Origin: a virus
DNA length: 31,139 bases
Strand: one strand, 5' to 3'
Virus record (IMG/VR): IMGVR_UViG_3300030098_005078
Coordinates: 937-32,075 of that record
Position 1 is the first letter of the stretch; every line of letters starts with the position of its first letter. This document shows positions 23,795 to 31,139 of the stretch, in pieces. Made by a program: the position numbers and the translations under genes. Under the pieces are notes generated by a model. The model was given only the letters and a program-made list of their open reading frames with translations, did not search any database and was not told the origin of the DNA.

Positions 23795-26662
23795 CTATTC
23801 TTCTACTATAAGTCCATTGGATGCTGATATGCAAACTCCAATTGATTCCGTCGTATTATTTATCCTAACCAATCCATCAAAATCACTACGCCCTGATGAT
23901 GTTCCTGCATGTAAGATTTCCGTTGAATCATCATAACCAACTGCCTCTACTGCTTGAGAAGAACCATATAATGTGCATTTTGCATCAGGTGCAAATAATT
24001 TCTTTTCATCATTATACATCTTCACGATTTTCTCTGGAGGTATTGCTGTATTTGATATTCTCCAAAGTGACATTTGCCCAGTAAATGGTTTTGAATCTCC
24101 ATCACCATATGATGCTGTAGCTCTTCTACCAATGGTAAGTTCAGCAGTAGTATTATCGAAATTAGGATTTGAAAGATCATGAGAAACATCATTCCACAAC
24201 CCAGTATCTACACCATTAATATAAAGAAAAGGTCTCCTACTATCAGATCTATTAACACCACAATAATGATGCCATACACCAGTTGGTAAAGTTGTTGCAT
24301 ACGCTACAGCTGCTCCACCATAAAGATCGATCTGAAATCTCATATCACCATTGCTTTGCTGTTCAATCAACATATAATCAACTTCTCCATCTGGTTGCAT
24401 TAGCATCATAAGACACTCTTGAGTATTATTTGATGCTAACTTAAACCAACCGTATACAGTAAAATCACTTGATTGCCAATTTAAATCACTATTATATGCT
24501 TGTTCAAGATAATTCTCAGAACTAAATCCACCATAAGCAAGTAATTCTGCACCAGTTGCTACAGGAGTTCTTTCTATATGACCCCATGTTACCAGACCCT
24601 TTTTATTAAATGAACGATCATCGGTCTCGACTACTTGCATTGTAAAGTTGTCAATATCACAGACGCAACTGTTGTCATTCAAAAGAGAAAATAAAGTTCC
24701 TGTTTCAGTAAGAGTCACATAATAAACATGAAAACCATTTGAACTTGGTAAATCACCCATCTGACCATCATTAAATCTCCATCTAAGGGGGTTAGATCCA
24801 GTTTTATTTGATATTGTATAGGTAATAACAACTGTTTGTCCTGATGCATAATTACCAACAGTAATATCTAAGTATTCTCCAGATGAAACAGTTCCTGTTT
24901 TAAGAACTCCACCAGAAACATTCCAACTAGTTCCACTTCTTTCCGACCAGTTAATACTTGCAATTGCAGCACCAAAAGTAGAATCATTACCAGTAATCCA
25001 TCCTTCTGCACCACCATTTTGTGCAAGACCACTTCTCCCAAACAGATCATGAGTCTCTACCAGTGATACGTTATCAAAAGTATGAGTAGCAGCACCAATA
25101 CCATACACAACCACATAAGCAGATGTTTGTGTTGCTTTCCATACTCCTGATCTGGTAACGTCACTACCAGATACAATATCCCCCAATGATATATTAGGTG
25201 ATGCAGAAGTAGAATTAGGTCCAATATATGCAGAAGTATACCCAGTCTTATGAGTATACGTCATTTTATAATACTTTCCTACTGTAAGACCCGTTACTTG
25301 TTGATAGGCATTTTGATTACTCGTAGTTGCATATGAAAAAACACCACTACTTTCACTTAAAGTTCCACCAGAGTTAGTCCATCCAGTAGTTCCCTGATTT
25401 GCATTACCATTAGTAACTAAATTTGCTGTACTAGAAACTGGTTCAGGAGCAGCACCAAGATACGCACCTTTAATATCTCCATACATCCATCCAGAAGTAT
25501 CATATGATCTTATCATACAATATCCAGCACTACCACTGTAATCAGTACCAACACCTACATAATCAACTAACTGAAGTCCCTTATCATTAGAATTACCAGC
25601 AACTGCTAAAGTATTACCTTTAGTGTGAGTTAAACCATTAAAAGTTGCAGAATTCCTAATCTTAATATCATGTCCAACGTTAGGAATAGATGAAGTATCA
25701 AGTGAAACAACAATATCCTCAGGTTGTCTCGCAGTTACATCGTTTCCTGTTGGAATATTAGTTATGAATGGATATATATTACCACCTCTACTCATCCAAG
25801 CAATTTTATCACCTGCATCATTAAATGTGATATGATTAGCTTGATTATTAGAATAAAGATTTGTTGTATTATCATAAACATATCCCAAATCATCGATAAC
25901 ACTAATACCACCTTGGGTAGCAACTGCTATAGTAGGTGTTGGAAGTCCTCTATCAGGATCAACTTTTGCATTTGGCAATACTCTCATTGCTATAGAATTC
26001 ACATAAGGATTAACAATCTTAATTCCATTAGTAACAATATTATTATCAGTAGTTCCTTCAGTAAGAACTGCCCAACCAGGTTGTATTGTATCTCTTTCAT
26101 CAAATACAGTACGGTATTGATATACACCTGGATTATTATGTTGAATTGCATTCTCTTTAATAAAATCTATTATTGATAAATTTCCATATGAAGTTCCACC
26201 ATCACTACTACCAACACATAATATTCCATTTAATGCATGTACAGAAGTAAGATTACTACTTCCATATTGTATAAATGTCCATCCAGTATCCGTTCCTTTA
26301 AATTGCATCCACATTGGACAATCTTGACTATCTGCATCATAAATTGTAAGCATGTCATTCAAAGCAACTATCACAGCAACAGCAGGAAATTCTCTTCTGA
26401 TTCCTCTTTTTTCTGTTCCTAAAGTCTCATTATACCAAGAAGTATGTCTACATTTATGTCTCCATGCACCACCATCACTATCTTTTCTAGTATCATATAC
26501 AAATACAGCAGTTGCTGTATCTCCAGTTTTTGCCTTAATAGCAGTAATATTTTCTATCTCTACATCTTTTAATTGTGCATGATCAGGATCTTGATAGGCC
26601 AATCCACCCAACATTGCGTTGGTGGGTACTTGACTATTTCCAATTCCGACTAGATTAGGCAT
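23795..26662 (-). CDS. Large multidomain fibre protein: propeller-like, two CBM-like and one LamG-like domain
   Basis: 955 aa. Domain order as read by eye: 1 to about 410 is a propeller-like region starting MPNLVGIGNSQVPTNAMLG, with AVFVYDTRKDSDGGAWRHK and RREFPAVAVIVA, a protein type I associate with marine T4-like phages. About 415-540 is a jelly-roll domain (LVTNGNANQGTTGWT ... HTFDNVSLVE). About 545-680 is a second, similar domain (LAQNGGAEGWITG ... VCDIDNFTMQVVE). About 700-895 is a LamG/concanavalin-like domain (DFTVYGWFKLAS, GVWHHYCGVNRSDSRRPFLY, PFTGQMSLWRIS). The last 60 residues (AKCTLYGSSQAV ... ISASNGLIVEE) recur in the right-edge gene. GGAGAGA lies 8 bases before the ATG and a late promoter overlaps the preceding stop. 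It is probably a glycan-binding virion protein. Confidence 0.78.
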   Translation of the reverse strand: MPNLVGIGNSQVPTNAMLGGLAYQDPDHAQLKDVEIENITAIKAKTGDTATAVFVYDTRKDSDGGAWRHKCRHTSWYNETLGTEKRGIRREFPAVAVIVALNDMLTIYDADSQDCPMWMQFKGTDTGWTFIQYGSSNLTSVHALNGILCVGSSDGGTSYGNLSIIDFIKENAIQHNNPGVYQYRTVFDERDTIQPGWAVLTEGTTDNNIVTNGIKIVNPYVNSIAMRVLPNAKVDPDRGLPTPTIAVATQGGISVIDDLGYVYDNTTNLYSNNQANHITFNDAGDKIAWMSRGGNIYPFITNIPTGNDVTARQPEDIVVSLDTSSIPNVGHDIKIRNSATFNGLTHTKGNTLAVAGNSNDKGLQLVDYVGVGTDYSGSAGYCMIRSYDTSGWMYGDIKGAYLGAAPEPVSSTANLVTNGNANQGTTGWTNSGGTLSESSGVFSYATTSNQNAYQQVTGLTVGKYYKMTYTHKTGYTSAYIGPNSTSASPNISLGDIVSGSDVTRSGVWKATQTSAYVVVYGIGAATHTFDNVSLVETHDLFGRSGLAQNGGAEGWITGNDSTFGAAIASINWSERSGTSWNVSGGVLKTGTVSSGEYLDITVGNYASGQTVVITYTISNKTGSNPLRWRFNDGQMGDLPSSNGFHVYYVTLTETGTLFSLLNDNSCVCDIDNFTMQVVETDDRSFNKKGLVTWGHIERTPVATGAELLAYGGFSSENYLEQAYNSDLNWQSSDFTVYGWFKLASNNTQECLMMLMQPDGEVDYMLIEQQSNGDMRFQIDLYGGAAVAYATTLPTGVWHHYCGVNRSDSRRPFLYINGVDTGLWNDVSHDLSNPNFDNTTAELTIGRRATASYGDGDSKPFTGQMSLWRISNTAIPPEKIVKMYNDEKKLFAPDAKCTLYGSSQAVEAVGYDDSTEILHAGTSSGRSDFDGLVRINNTTESIGVCISASNGLIVEE
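23857..23864 (-). promoter_or_regulatory. Candidate internal late promoter for the 425-aa fibre gene
   Basis: GATAAATA inside the RINNTT codons at the end of the 955-aa gene, 64 bases before the next ATG. The paralogous position in module A has the same element at the same distance. Confidence 0.42.
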
Positions 26663-26682
26663 TAGTTATATCTCTCCTGTGG

Positions 26683-26690
26683 TATTTATT
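26683..26690 (-). promoter_or_regulatory. T4-type late promoter (AATAAATA) for the 955-aa LamG gene
   Basis: AATAAATA 20 bases before the ATG at 26662, with a GGAGAGA ribosome site between. The internal TAA is the stop of the 892-aa fibre gene. It marks the start of module B. Confidence 0.76.
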
Positions 26691-29364
26691 GGTTGTTGAG
26701 ATTCTTCAATTGATTATCAGGAAGACGTTTAGGATAATACTGAACTCTCTTTAAATGTCCATTTAATTGATCTGCCCCATTAGCACCCTGATAAAAAGTT
26801 ACTCGATTATAAGCACCATCTAATGTGGCAGAAGTATCATTAGTAAGAGTACCATTTTTAATATTAATACCTGCAACATCATTTTCTTTATATGCAAGAG
26901 TAGTTACGTGTAAAGTATTCAACCTACTAGCATTTGCTGAACTACTTCCACCATTTGCTTGTGCAGTTCCACCAGTATTAACATATCCATATCCACCTGA
27001 ACCACTACCAGAACCAGCAACAATATCTATTACTGAATTATTACTATCATTAATTTGGAATACTCTCAATCCAACACTATCATTACCTAACCAATATGCA
27101 CAATTTATAGTTCCTTCTGTTTGATTAAAGAAATCAGTAAATTCTTCTCCATCTATTAGTGCTAAATCTGCTCCACGAGTTACTGAACTACCTTTTGATC
27201 CTCCTGGAATATAAGAAGTTAGAAAAGTTCCCAATTCTAACTGAAGACCCCAGACATATATTCCAATACTATCATCACCTTGATAATTTCCAGAACTATC
27301 ATTTCTTGGTCTGACGTGCCATCTAAATGTTCCAGAACCAGATGCACTATCAGCAACATCACCTGTCACAGTAAAACGCCACCATCCATTTGGATATTCT
27401 GTCGCAGTTGCCGAAGTTCCACTACTGAATCCACCAGTACCAGTATATGTTGCTGCTCCAGTGCTTAAATTAAACTTATATGCAATTGTAACTGTACCAC
27501 TAGCACCAGTACCATTAACGAAAATTTCTGCAAAACTTTGTGATCCTGCTTTAGCCCAACAGGATGAAGTATATACGGCAGTAATATCACCAATAGCAAC
27601 ATCTTCATACAGAGTATGCTGACCATTACTACGATCATCACGAATTGCAATAGCATCATAGGATCCATCTGGTGCTTTAGTTGCTGTAGTATTTTCAGTC
27701 AAGCAACCAGCTCTTGACCAAGCTGATTGACCTACAACATCAGTAGAATATGGAAGTAAATTAATTCTAGACTCTTCAAGCAAAAATCCTTTACACTCTC
27801 CTGTTACTGGATCGTGATCAAATCTTGGAGTATTATCACTAACTAGTTCAACAAGACCTTGTTCATTAACGAATGATGCAGGTCCACTTCTACTATATGT
27901 AATTCTTGAATCTAATCTTTTAGTTGATGCAAAGTTAAGATCTAATGTTGGTCGAATAGTTGGATAGTCATTTGTTGCAGCAACTTCTCCCGTTACTGTA
28001 ATACCTGTTGAGGTGGTAGTTAATCTTACAGTATCATTATTATATAAGTAAACTTCATTACCCTCAAAAAACCTAGCAGAAGTCTTATTATCTGCTTCAT
28101 TCTTAAACCAAACATCATCTGAAAGAACATATATTCTACCAGTCGTATTTTTTACAATTGCATGTGCATTATTATGCTGAAGAGTAAAATCAGATCCATT
28201 ACCAAAAGCAGCTTTTACATCATCATTGAAGATTAAAGTATCCGCAGAAGCATCCCAAAGACAAGAAGTAATACCAGCAGCAGTACCAAAGAATGCTACA
28301 TCACCACCTCTGTCATTATGACCACCATAAAGAATTGCAAATCTATCAGTTGCATAGTTAGCTACTGCTGGACCACCTCTAAAATATAAATTACCAGCAT
28401 ATGGTTTCATTGACCATATACTCTCACCACTCCCAGATCTTTCTATTACGAATGGTTCAGTCGTACCTCCACCAACATTTACATGAGCAACTCCTAATGG
28501 TGTACCAGTTCCAATACCCAATCGCCAATTTGACGTGCTGCGAATATTAGTAATTCCATTAGATGCTAAATCAATATCAGCACCACCGCCACCACCTTCG
28601 TATGAATCAATCACCATACGGTTTGGTGATCCACCACCTCGGATGGTTAAGTACTTATTATAATGTGTATCCTTTAATCTTAAAACTTCAATATTTGAAC
28701 CATTCCAAACTTCAAGTTTTGAATTTGGAATTTCAGATCCAATACCAACTTTACCCGTATCACGATCTATTGTAATTCTTTTTGTTGTTGAATCCGTACC
28801 ACAAGTTATGTGAAGTTTATTATCTGCTCCACTATAAAACATTCCACCACCATTATTGGTAGTTCCTGTTGCTCCCTCAGATAAACGTAATGTTGCATCA
28901 TTAGCACCAGTATTTGTAGTAAGTTCTAATAATGGTCCAGAAGATTTAACAATAGTAACATCATCACTAAATGTAGCAGTTGATAATGTAGAATTACCAT
29001 CTACATTTAATTTACTAAATGAACTTATACCTGAAACTACATTAACTATTCCTACAGTAGCACCAATACCTAAATGTATTCCTTCCTGTGCTGTGATTAT
29101 ACCAACAGAATCAATGTTGGTAACATCCATATAAGTTAGTGTTCCACCGATACTTACGTTACCAGTAACCGTAAGTGCTCCACTAACATGACCATCACCA
29201 TTAACATCTAAATTAGTAGCAGTAACAATACCACTAACATCTAAACCACCACTTCCTATAACTCCACCATCAAATGGTCCGACAAATTTACTTGCGGTTA
29301 TAACTCCTACTTTGTAATTGTCTGTGGTAGTAATACCTGGACCACGAACTCTGGTGAATGCCAT
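26686..29364 (-). CDS. Giant tail-fibre-like protein with carbohydrate-binding and LamG-like tip
   Basis: 892 aa. The N-terminus MAFTRVRGPGITTTDNYKVG leads to a short-repeat shaft. The shared module VSIGGTLTYMDVTNIDSVGI / IHLGIGATVG follows, then GKVGIGSEIPNSKLEVW and LGIGTGTPLGVAHV. From about residue 480 a typical phage-fibre receptor region begins: PTLDLNFASTKRLDSRITYS, FVNEQGLVELV, TPRFDHDPVTGECKGFLLEE, SRINLLPYST. A carbohydrate-binding-like domain follows (YTSSCWAKAGSQ ... NGWWRFTVTGD ... WGLQLELGTFLTSYIPGG). The end is a LamG-like domain (EFTDFFNQTEGTINCAYWLG ... NRVTFYQGANGADQLNGHLK). A CATAAATA promoter overlaps the stop of the upstream chaperone gene. It is the fourth gene of module A and the counterpart of the 1210-aa fibre, with a different tip. 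Confidence 0.8.
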   Translation of the reverse strand: MAFTRVRGPGITTTDNYKVGVITASKFVGPFDGGVIGSGGLDVSGIVTATNLDVNGDGHVSGALTVTGNVSIGGTLTYMDVTNIDSVGIITAQEGIHLGIGATVGIVNVVSGISSFSKLNVDGNSTLSTATFSDDVTIVKSSGPLLELTTNTGANDATLRLSEGATGTTNNGGGMFYSGADNKLHITCGTDSTTKRITIDRDTGKVGIGSEIPNSKLEVWNGSNIEVLRLKDTHYNKYLTIRGGGSPNRMVIDSYEGGGGGADIDLASNGITNIRSTSNWRLGIGTGTPLGVAHVNVGGGTTEPFVIERSGSGESIWSMKPYAGNLYFRGGPAVANYATDRFAILYGGHNDRGGDVAFFGTAAGITSCLWDASADTLIFNDDVKAAFGNGSDFTLQHNNAHAIVKNTTGRIYVLSDDVWFKNEADNKTSARFFEGNEVYLYNNDTVRLTTTSTGITVTGEVAATNDYPTIRPTLDLNFASTKRLDSRITYSRSGPASFVNEQGLVELVSDNTPRFDHDPVTGECKGFLLEESRINLLPYSTDVVGQSAWSRAGCLTENTTATKAPDGSYDAIAIRDDRSNGQHTLYEDVAIGDITAVYTSSCWAKAGSQSFAEIFVNGTGASGTVTIAYKFNLSTGAATYTGTGGFSSGTSATATEYPNGWWRFTVTGDVADSASGSGTFRWHVRPRNDSSGNYQGDDSIGIYVWGLQLELGTFLTSYIPGGSKGSSVTRGADLALIDGEEFTDFFNQTEGTINCAYWLGNDSVGLRVFQINDSNNSVIDIVAGSGSGSGGYGYVNTGGTAQANGGSSSANASRLNTLHVTTLAYKENDVAGINIKNGTLTNDTSATLDGAYNRVTFYQGANGADQLNGHLKRVQYYPKRLPDNQLKNLNNQ

Positions 29365-29377
29365 TATAGTTTCTAAG

Positions 29378-29385
29378 TATTTATG
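29378..29385 (-). promoter_or_regulatory. T4-type late promoter (CATAAATA) for the 892-aa fibre gene
   Basis: CATAAATA 13 bases before the ATG at 29364. The internal TAA is the stop of the 125-aa chaperone gene. Confidence 0.72.
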
Positions 29386-29758
29386 ATGGTGTAGTTGGCC
29401 ACTCTACAGAAGTCAAATCTAAATTATCATTAGAATCTAATTTTGGTGTAGAAAGTGCAGGAAGATCTCGTAATGCTTGTCGATATGATTTCCATGCTTC
29501 TAATATAATGAGATCAGAAGATGCTCTCCAATCAGTTGCTTGCAAACGACGATTCCTTTCTTCACGTAATAATTTCATCGGATATGCATTTACCAATTCA
29601 GTAACTTTTGCATTAACTTCATCTTCTGTTGGTTTTGTTTGAGATTCATCTTGCCAAACTAAACGCTCATAATCATTTGTAGCAGTTGGATTATTGGGAA
29701 GAGTCCATATTGCTCCTGGCTTAAGTGCCACTAATGCATCAACTATGTCTGGTTTCAT
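29381..29758 (-). CDS. Tail-fibre assembly chaperone-like protein (Phage_tail_APC type)
   Basis: 125 aa from the ATG at 29758. A longer reading from 29785 is less likely, because AAAGGAGA lies 8 bases before the 29758 ATG and that ATG overlaps the upstream TGA as ATGA. Residues about 62-100 carry KLLREERNRRLQATDWRASS and SYRQALRDLP, the chaperone core seen also in the 189-aa protein at 418-987. The N-terminal half has AIWTLPNNPTATNDYERLVW, a short segment often seen before this core in phage proteins that describe the needed residues of the fibre operon. It precedes the 892-aa fibre by 16 bases and probably assists its folding (inference from position). Confidence 0.76.
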   Translation of the reverse strand: MKPDIVDALVALKPGAIWTLPNNPTATNDYERLVWQDESQTKPTEDEVNAKVTELVNAYPMKLLREERNRRLQATDWRASSDLIILEAWKSYRQALRDLPALSTPKLDSNDNLDLTSVEWPTTPS

Positions 29759-30288
29759 TGTCTTATCTCCTTTACACTTAAGCATCTTACTATAGCAGCA
29801 TGAGCAATGTATGCGGTTCCACTACTAGTTGTTCTTCCCCATATATGATAACTAACTGATTCTCTAGTTTTAGGTTCATCATATAAAGCGAAACTACTAG
29901 ATGCTGTTACATACACACCACCACTACCACCAAAGTCTCCAACACAACCCATTCCCATATTGCTACCAGTAGTTGCTCCTAAATTAGTTGTATTATTTCT
30001 ATAAATTGTAACCGCAGAAGCACCAGTAGCAGTATTTGGTTGTTGTCCTGTAGCACTCCATTCAATAAGCAACAAACTATTATCAAAATGTGGAGTAATA
30101 GCAACACTGTACGACAGATCTGCCCATGTAGTACTAGTAGTAGTCAAATGAGTGGCTCCCATATTCTGATTATAGACATGTTGAATTACTGTGCCAGATG
30201 GTATTTTCTCATATGGAACATGGACATAATCAAGTTCGGTTAATTTATCTCTTAAATTAAATGCTGCTTTTTCTACTCTTACTACCAT
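29755..30288 (-). CDS. Short fibre protein with VRVEKAAFNLRDK adaptor
   Basis: 177 aa. MVVRVEKAAFNLRDKLTELD is the same adaptor as in the 425-aa protein of module B. The remainder is different: VIQHVYNQNMGATHLTTTST, LSYSVAITPHFDNSLLLIEW, VTIYRNNTTNLGA, then a YHIWGRTTSSGTAYIAH stretch. This beta-sandwich pattern occurs at the ends of many phage tail proteins. The start follows the TAG of the upstream LamG gene after one base (TAG T ATG), as in module B, and the stop overlaps the next start (ATGA). A candidate AATAAATA promoter lies 64 bases upstream in the LamG gene. It is a structural protein, probably of the baseplate or a short fibre. Confidence 0.74.
   Translation of the reverse strand: MVVRVEKAAFNLRDKLTELDYVHVPYEKIPSGTVIQHVYNQNMGATHLTTTSTTWADLSYSVAITPHFDNSLLLIEWSATGQQPNTATGASAVTIYRNNTTNLGATTGSNMGMGCVGDFGGSGGVYVTASSSFALYDEPKTRESVSYHIWGRTTSSGTAYIAHAAIVRCLSVKEIRQ
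29766..29773 (-). promoter_or_regulatory. Ribosome binding site that fixes the start of the 125-aa chaperone gene
   Basis: AAAGGAGA, 8 bases before the ATG at 29758. It supports this start over the in-frame ATG at 29785, which would overlap the upstream gene by 31 bases. Confidence 0.75.
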
Positions 30289-30289
30289 A

Positions 30290-31138
30290 CTATTGCTCCG
30301 CTATAAGTCCATTAGATGCTGAAATAGCAGTCGTTACTGCTGTCGTTGTATTATTTATTCTTCTCAATCCAACGAAATCACTACGTCCAGATGATGTTCC
30401 AACATTTACAATATCATTAGAATCATCATATGCTATAGCAGTTACTGCAGATGAAGATCCATATAAAGTACATTTTGCATTCTCTTGGAAGAGAGGTTTT
30501 TCATCATTATACATCTTTTTAACTTGTTCTGCTGTTGGTGCAGTAGTTGAATATCTTAATAAAGCAACTTTTGCATCACCACCATTTTCTCCAGTAAATC
30601 CAGGAGCTCTAAAAATGCCTACATATGTATCAGTTAAATCAGTACTCCAACTATTTCCAGCTTTAAGTAATTCTCCATTTAGATAGATATATGCTGTCCC
30701 ACCTCTTCTCATTCCAATAAGTTGTGACCAGGCACCTAACGGAATTCTATTGCTAGTATCATAAGTTCCATGATTTGTTCCACCATCAGCATTATAAAAA
30801 TATGGAGAATAACCACCACTACCATTTGTTGCCATTTTTAAAGTAAAACCAGTTGATCTACTCTGTCCACCAGTTGTAGGAGTAGACAGTTGAAAAAGAT
30901 GAAGATAATTACCAGTACCTGATCCATTAGTGCCAGGTTTTATCCAAGCAGTTACTGAAAAATCACCAGATCCAGGTGCAGTTGTATAGGTATGAAGATA
31001 ATTATTATAAGTATATCCACTATAAGAAACTAAGTCTGCACCAGTCGCAACAGGTTCTTTGGTGATTGCATTGCTAACTTGAAGATGACTCTTATTTCCA
31101 TAAGTTGTATCACCTGCACAGCGATCTAATTGTCGTCC
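30290..31138 (-). CDS. LamG-type fibre protein, C-terminal part only (cut by right edge)
   Basis: The frame is open from the right edge (codon phase begins at 31138), so 282 C-terminal residues are seen. A Met at 30835 is internal. The visible part is a LamG/concanavalin-like domain (TKEPVATGADLVSYSGYTYN, DFSVTAWIKPG, FTLKMATNGSGG, GAWSQLIGMRRGGTAYIYLN) followed by the tail KMYNDEKPLFQENAKCTLYG ... ISASNGLIAEQ. Both parts align by eye with the C-terminus of the 955-aa protein (PVATGAELLAYGGF, DFTVYGWFKL, KMYNDEKKLFAPDAKCTLYG ... ISASNGLIVEE), so the two genes are paralogues. It is the first visible gene of module A. Glycan binding is inferred from the fold type. Confidence 0.8.
   Translation of the reverse strand, partial: GRQLDRCAGDTTYGNKSHLQVSNAITKEPVATGADLVSYSGYTYNNYLHTYTTAPGSGDFSVTAWIKPGTNGSGTGNYLHLFQLSTPTTGGQSRSTGFTLKMATNGSGGYSPYFYNADGGTNHGTYDTSNRIPLGAWSQLIGMRRGGTAYIYLNGELLKAGNSWSTDLTDTYVGIFRAPGFTGENGGDAKVALLRYSTTAPTAEQVKKMYNDEKPLFQENAKCTLYGSSSAVTAIAYDDSNDIVNVGTSSGRSDFVGLRRINNTTTAVTTAISASNGLIAEQ
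30352..30359 (-). promoter_or_regulatory. Candidate internal late promoter for the 177-aa fibre gene
   Basis: AATAAATA inside the RINNTT codons at the end of the right-edge LamG gene, 64 bases before the ATG at 30288. It corresponds to the element at 23857-23864. Confidence 0.42.
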
Positions 31139-31139
31139 T

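Noticed and set aside
25724-26176. A 150-codon plus-strand open frame opposite the 955-aa gene
   Set aside because: It is rich in I, S, N and C as expected for antisense translation of this AT-rich gene, and the opposite strand has a recognised domain. No promoter or ribosome site was seen.
15445-28775. Many open frames of 60-106 codons on the plus strand inside the minus-strand fibre genes, for example at 15445, 16576, 21358, 26825 and 28856
   Set aside because: They lie opposite long, clearly coding proteins. They look like low-complexity mirror translations, lack ribosome sites and show no family motif.
1-31139. tRNA genes, CRISPR arrays, insertion sequences, integrase or attachment sites
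   Set aside because: The window is almost fully covered by coding sequence. No cloverleaf-like stretch, spaced identical repeats, transposase motif or terminal inverted repeat was found by eye.

Overview
The window reads as part of the late, virion-fibre region of a tailed phage, most probably a T4-like marine myovirus that infects cyanobacteria or perhaps SAR11-type bacteria. Four things point there. The DNA is AT-rich. Nineteen of twenty genes lie on the minus strand with almost no intergenic space. Copies of the T4-type late promoter NATAAATA sit just upstream of seven minus-strand genes. The proteins are very large beta-rich fibre proteins of types I associate with marine T4-like phages, mixed with 2-oxoglutarate/Fe(II) oxygenases, glycosyltransferases and a sulfotransferase. 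No capsid, portal, sheath, polymerase or photosynthesis gene is present, so the host cannot be fixed from this window.

Transcription of the main block runs from right to left. Right part (31139 to 18477): two successive copies of a four-gene module, each made of a LamG-type fibre, a short-N-terminal-adaptor fibre (VRxEKxAFNLRDK), a small putative assembly chaperone and a giant fibre. Module A covers 31138-26686 and its first gene runs off the edge. Module B covers 26662-18477. Middle part (18459-14142): a 134-aa mini adaptor-like protein, an 874-aa fibre-like structural protein, a TIGR02466-like 2OG oxygenase and a GT-A-like glycosyltransferase.

Left part (14115-1000): three giant kelch-like repeat proteins of 1303, 944 and 973 aa. 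Each is followed by one modifying enzyme: a sulfotransferase, a GT-B glycosyltransferase with a large extra C-terminal domain, and a prolyl-4-hydroxylase-like oxygenase. By hand count the repeats come to 24, 18 and 18. Each protein divides at linkers into blocks of six, which suggests chains of four, three and three six-bladed propellers. A 189-aa chaperone-like protein ends the block at 418. There it meets, stop codon against stop codon, a truncated 2OG oxygenase gene read on the plus strand from the left edge.

Taken together, the genes probably build and decorate the host-recognition apparatus: adaptors and trimeric shafts, glycan-binding tips (LamG/CBM-like and propellers), dedicated chaperones, and enzymes that may modify the fibres or host/virion glycans. 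I see no tRNA, CRISPR array, reverse transcriptase, integrase or insertion sequence. There is no gene-free stretch above about 35 bases.
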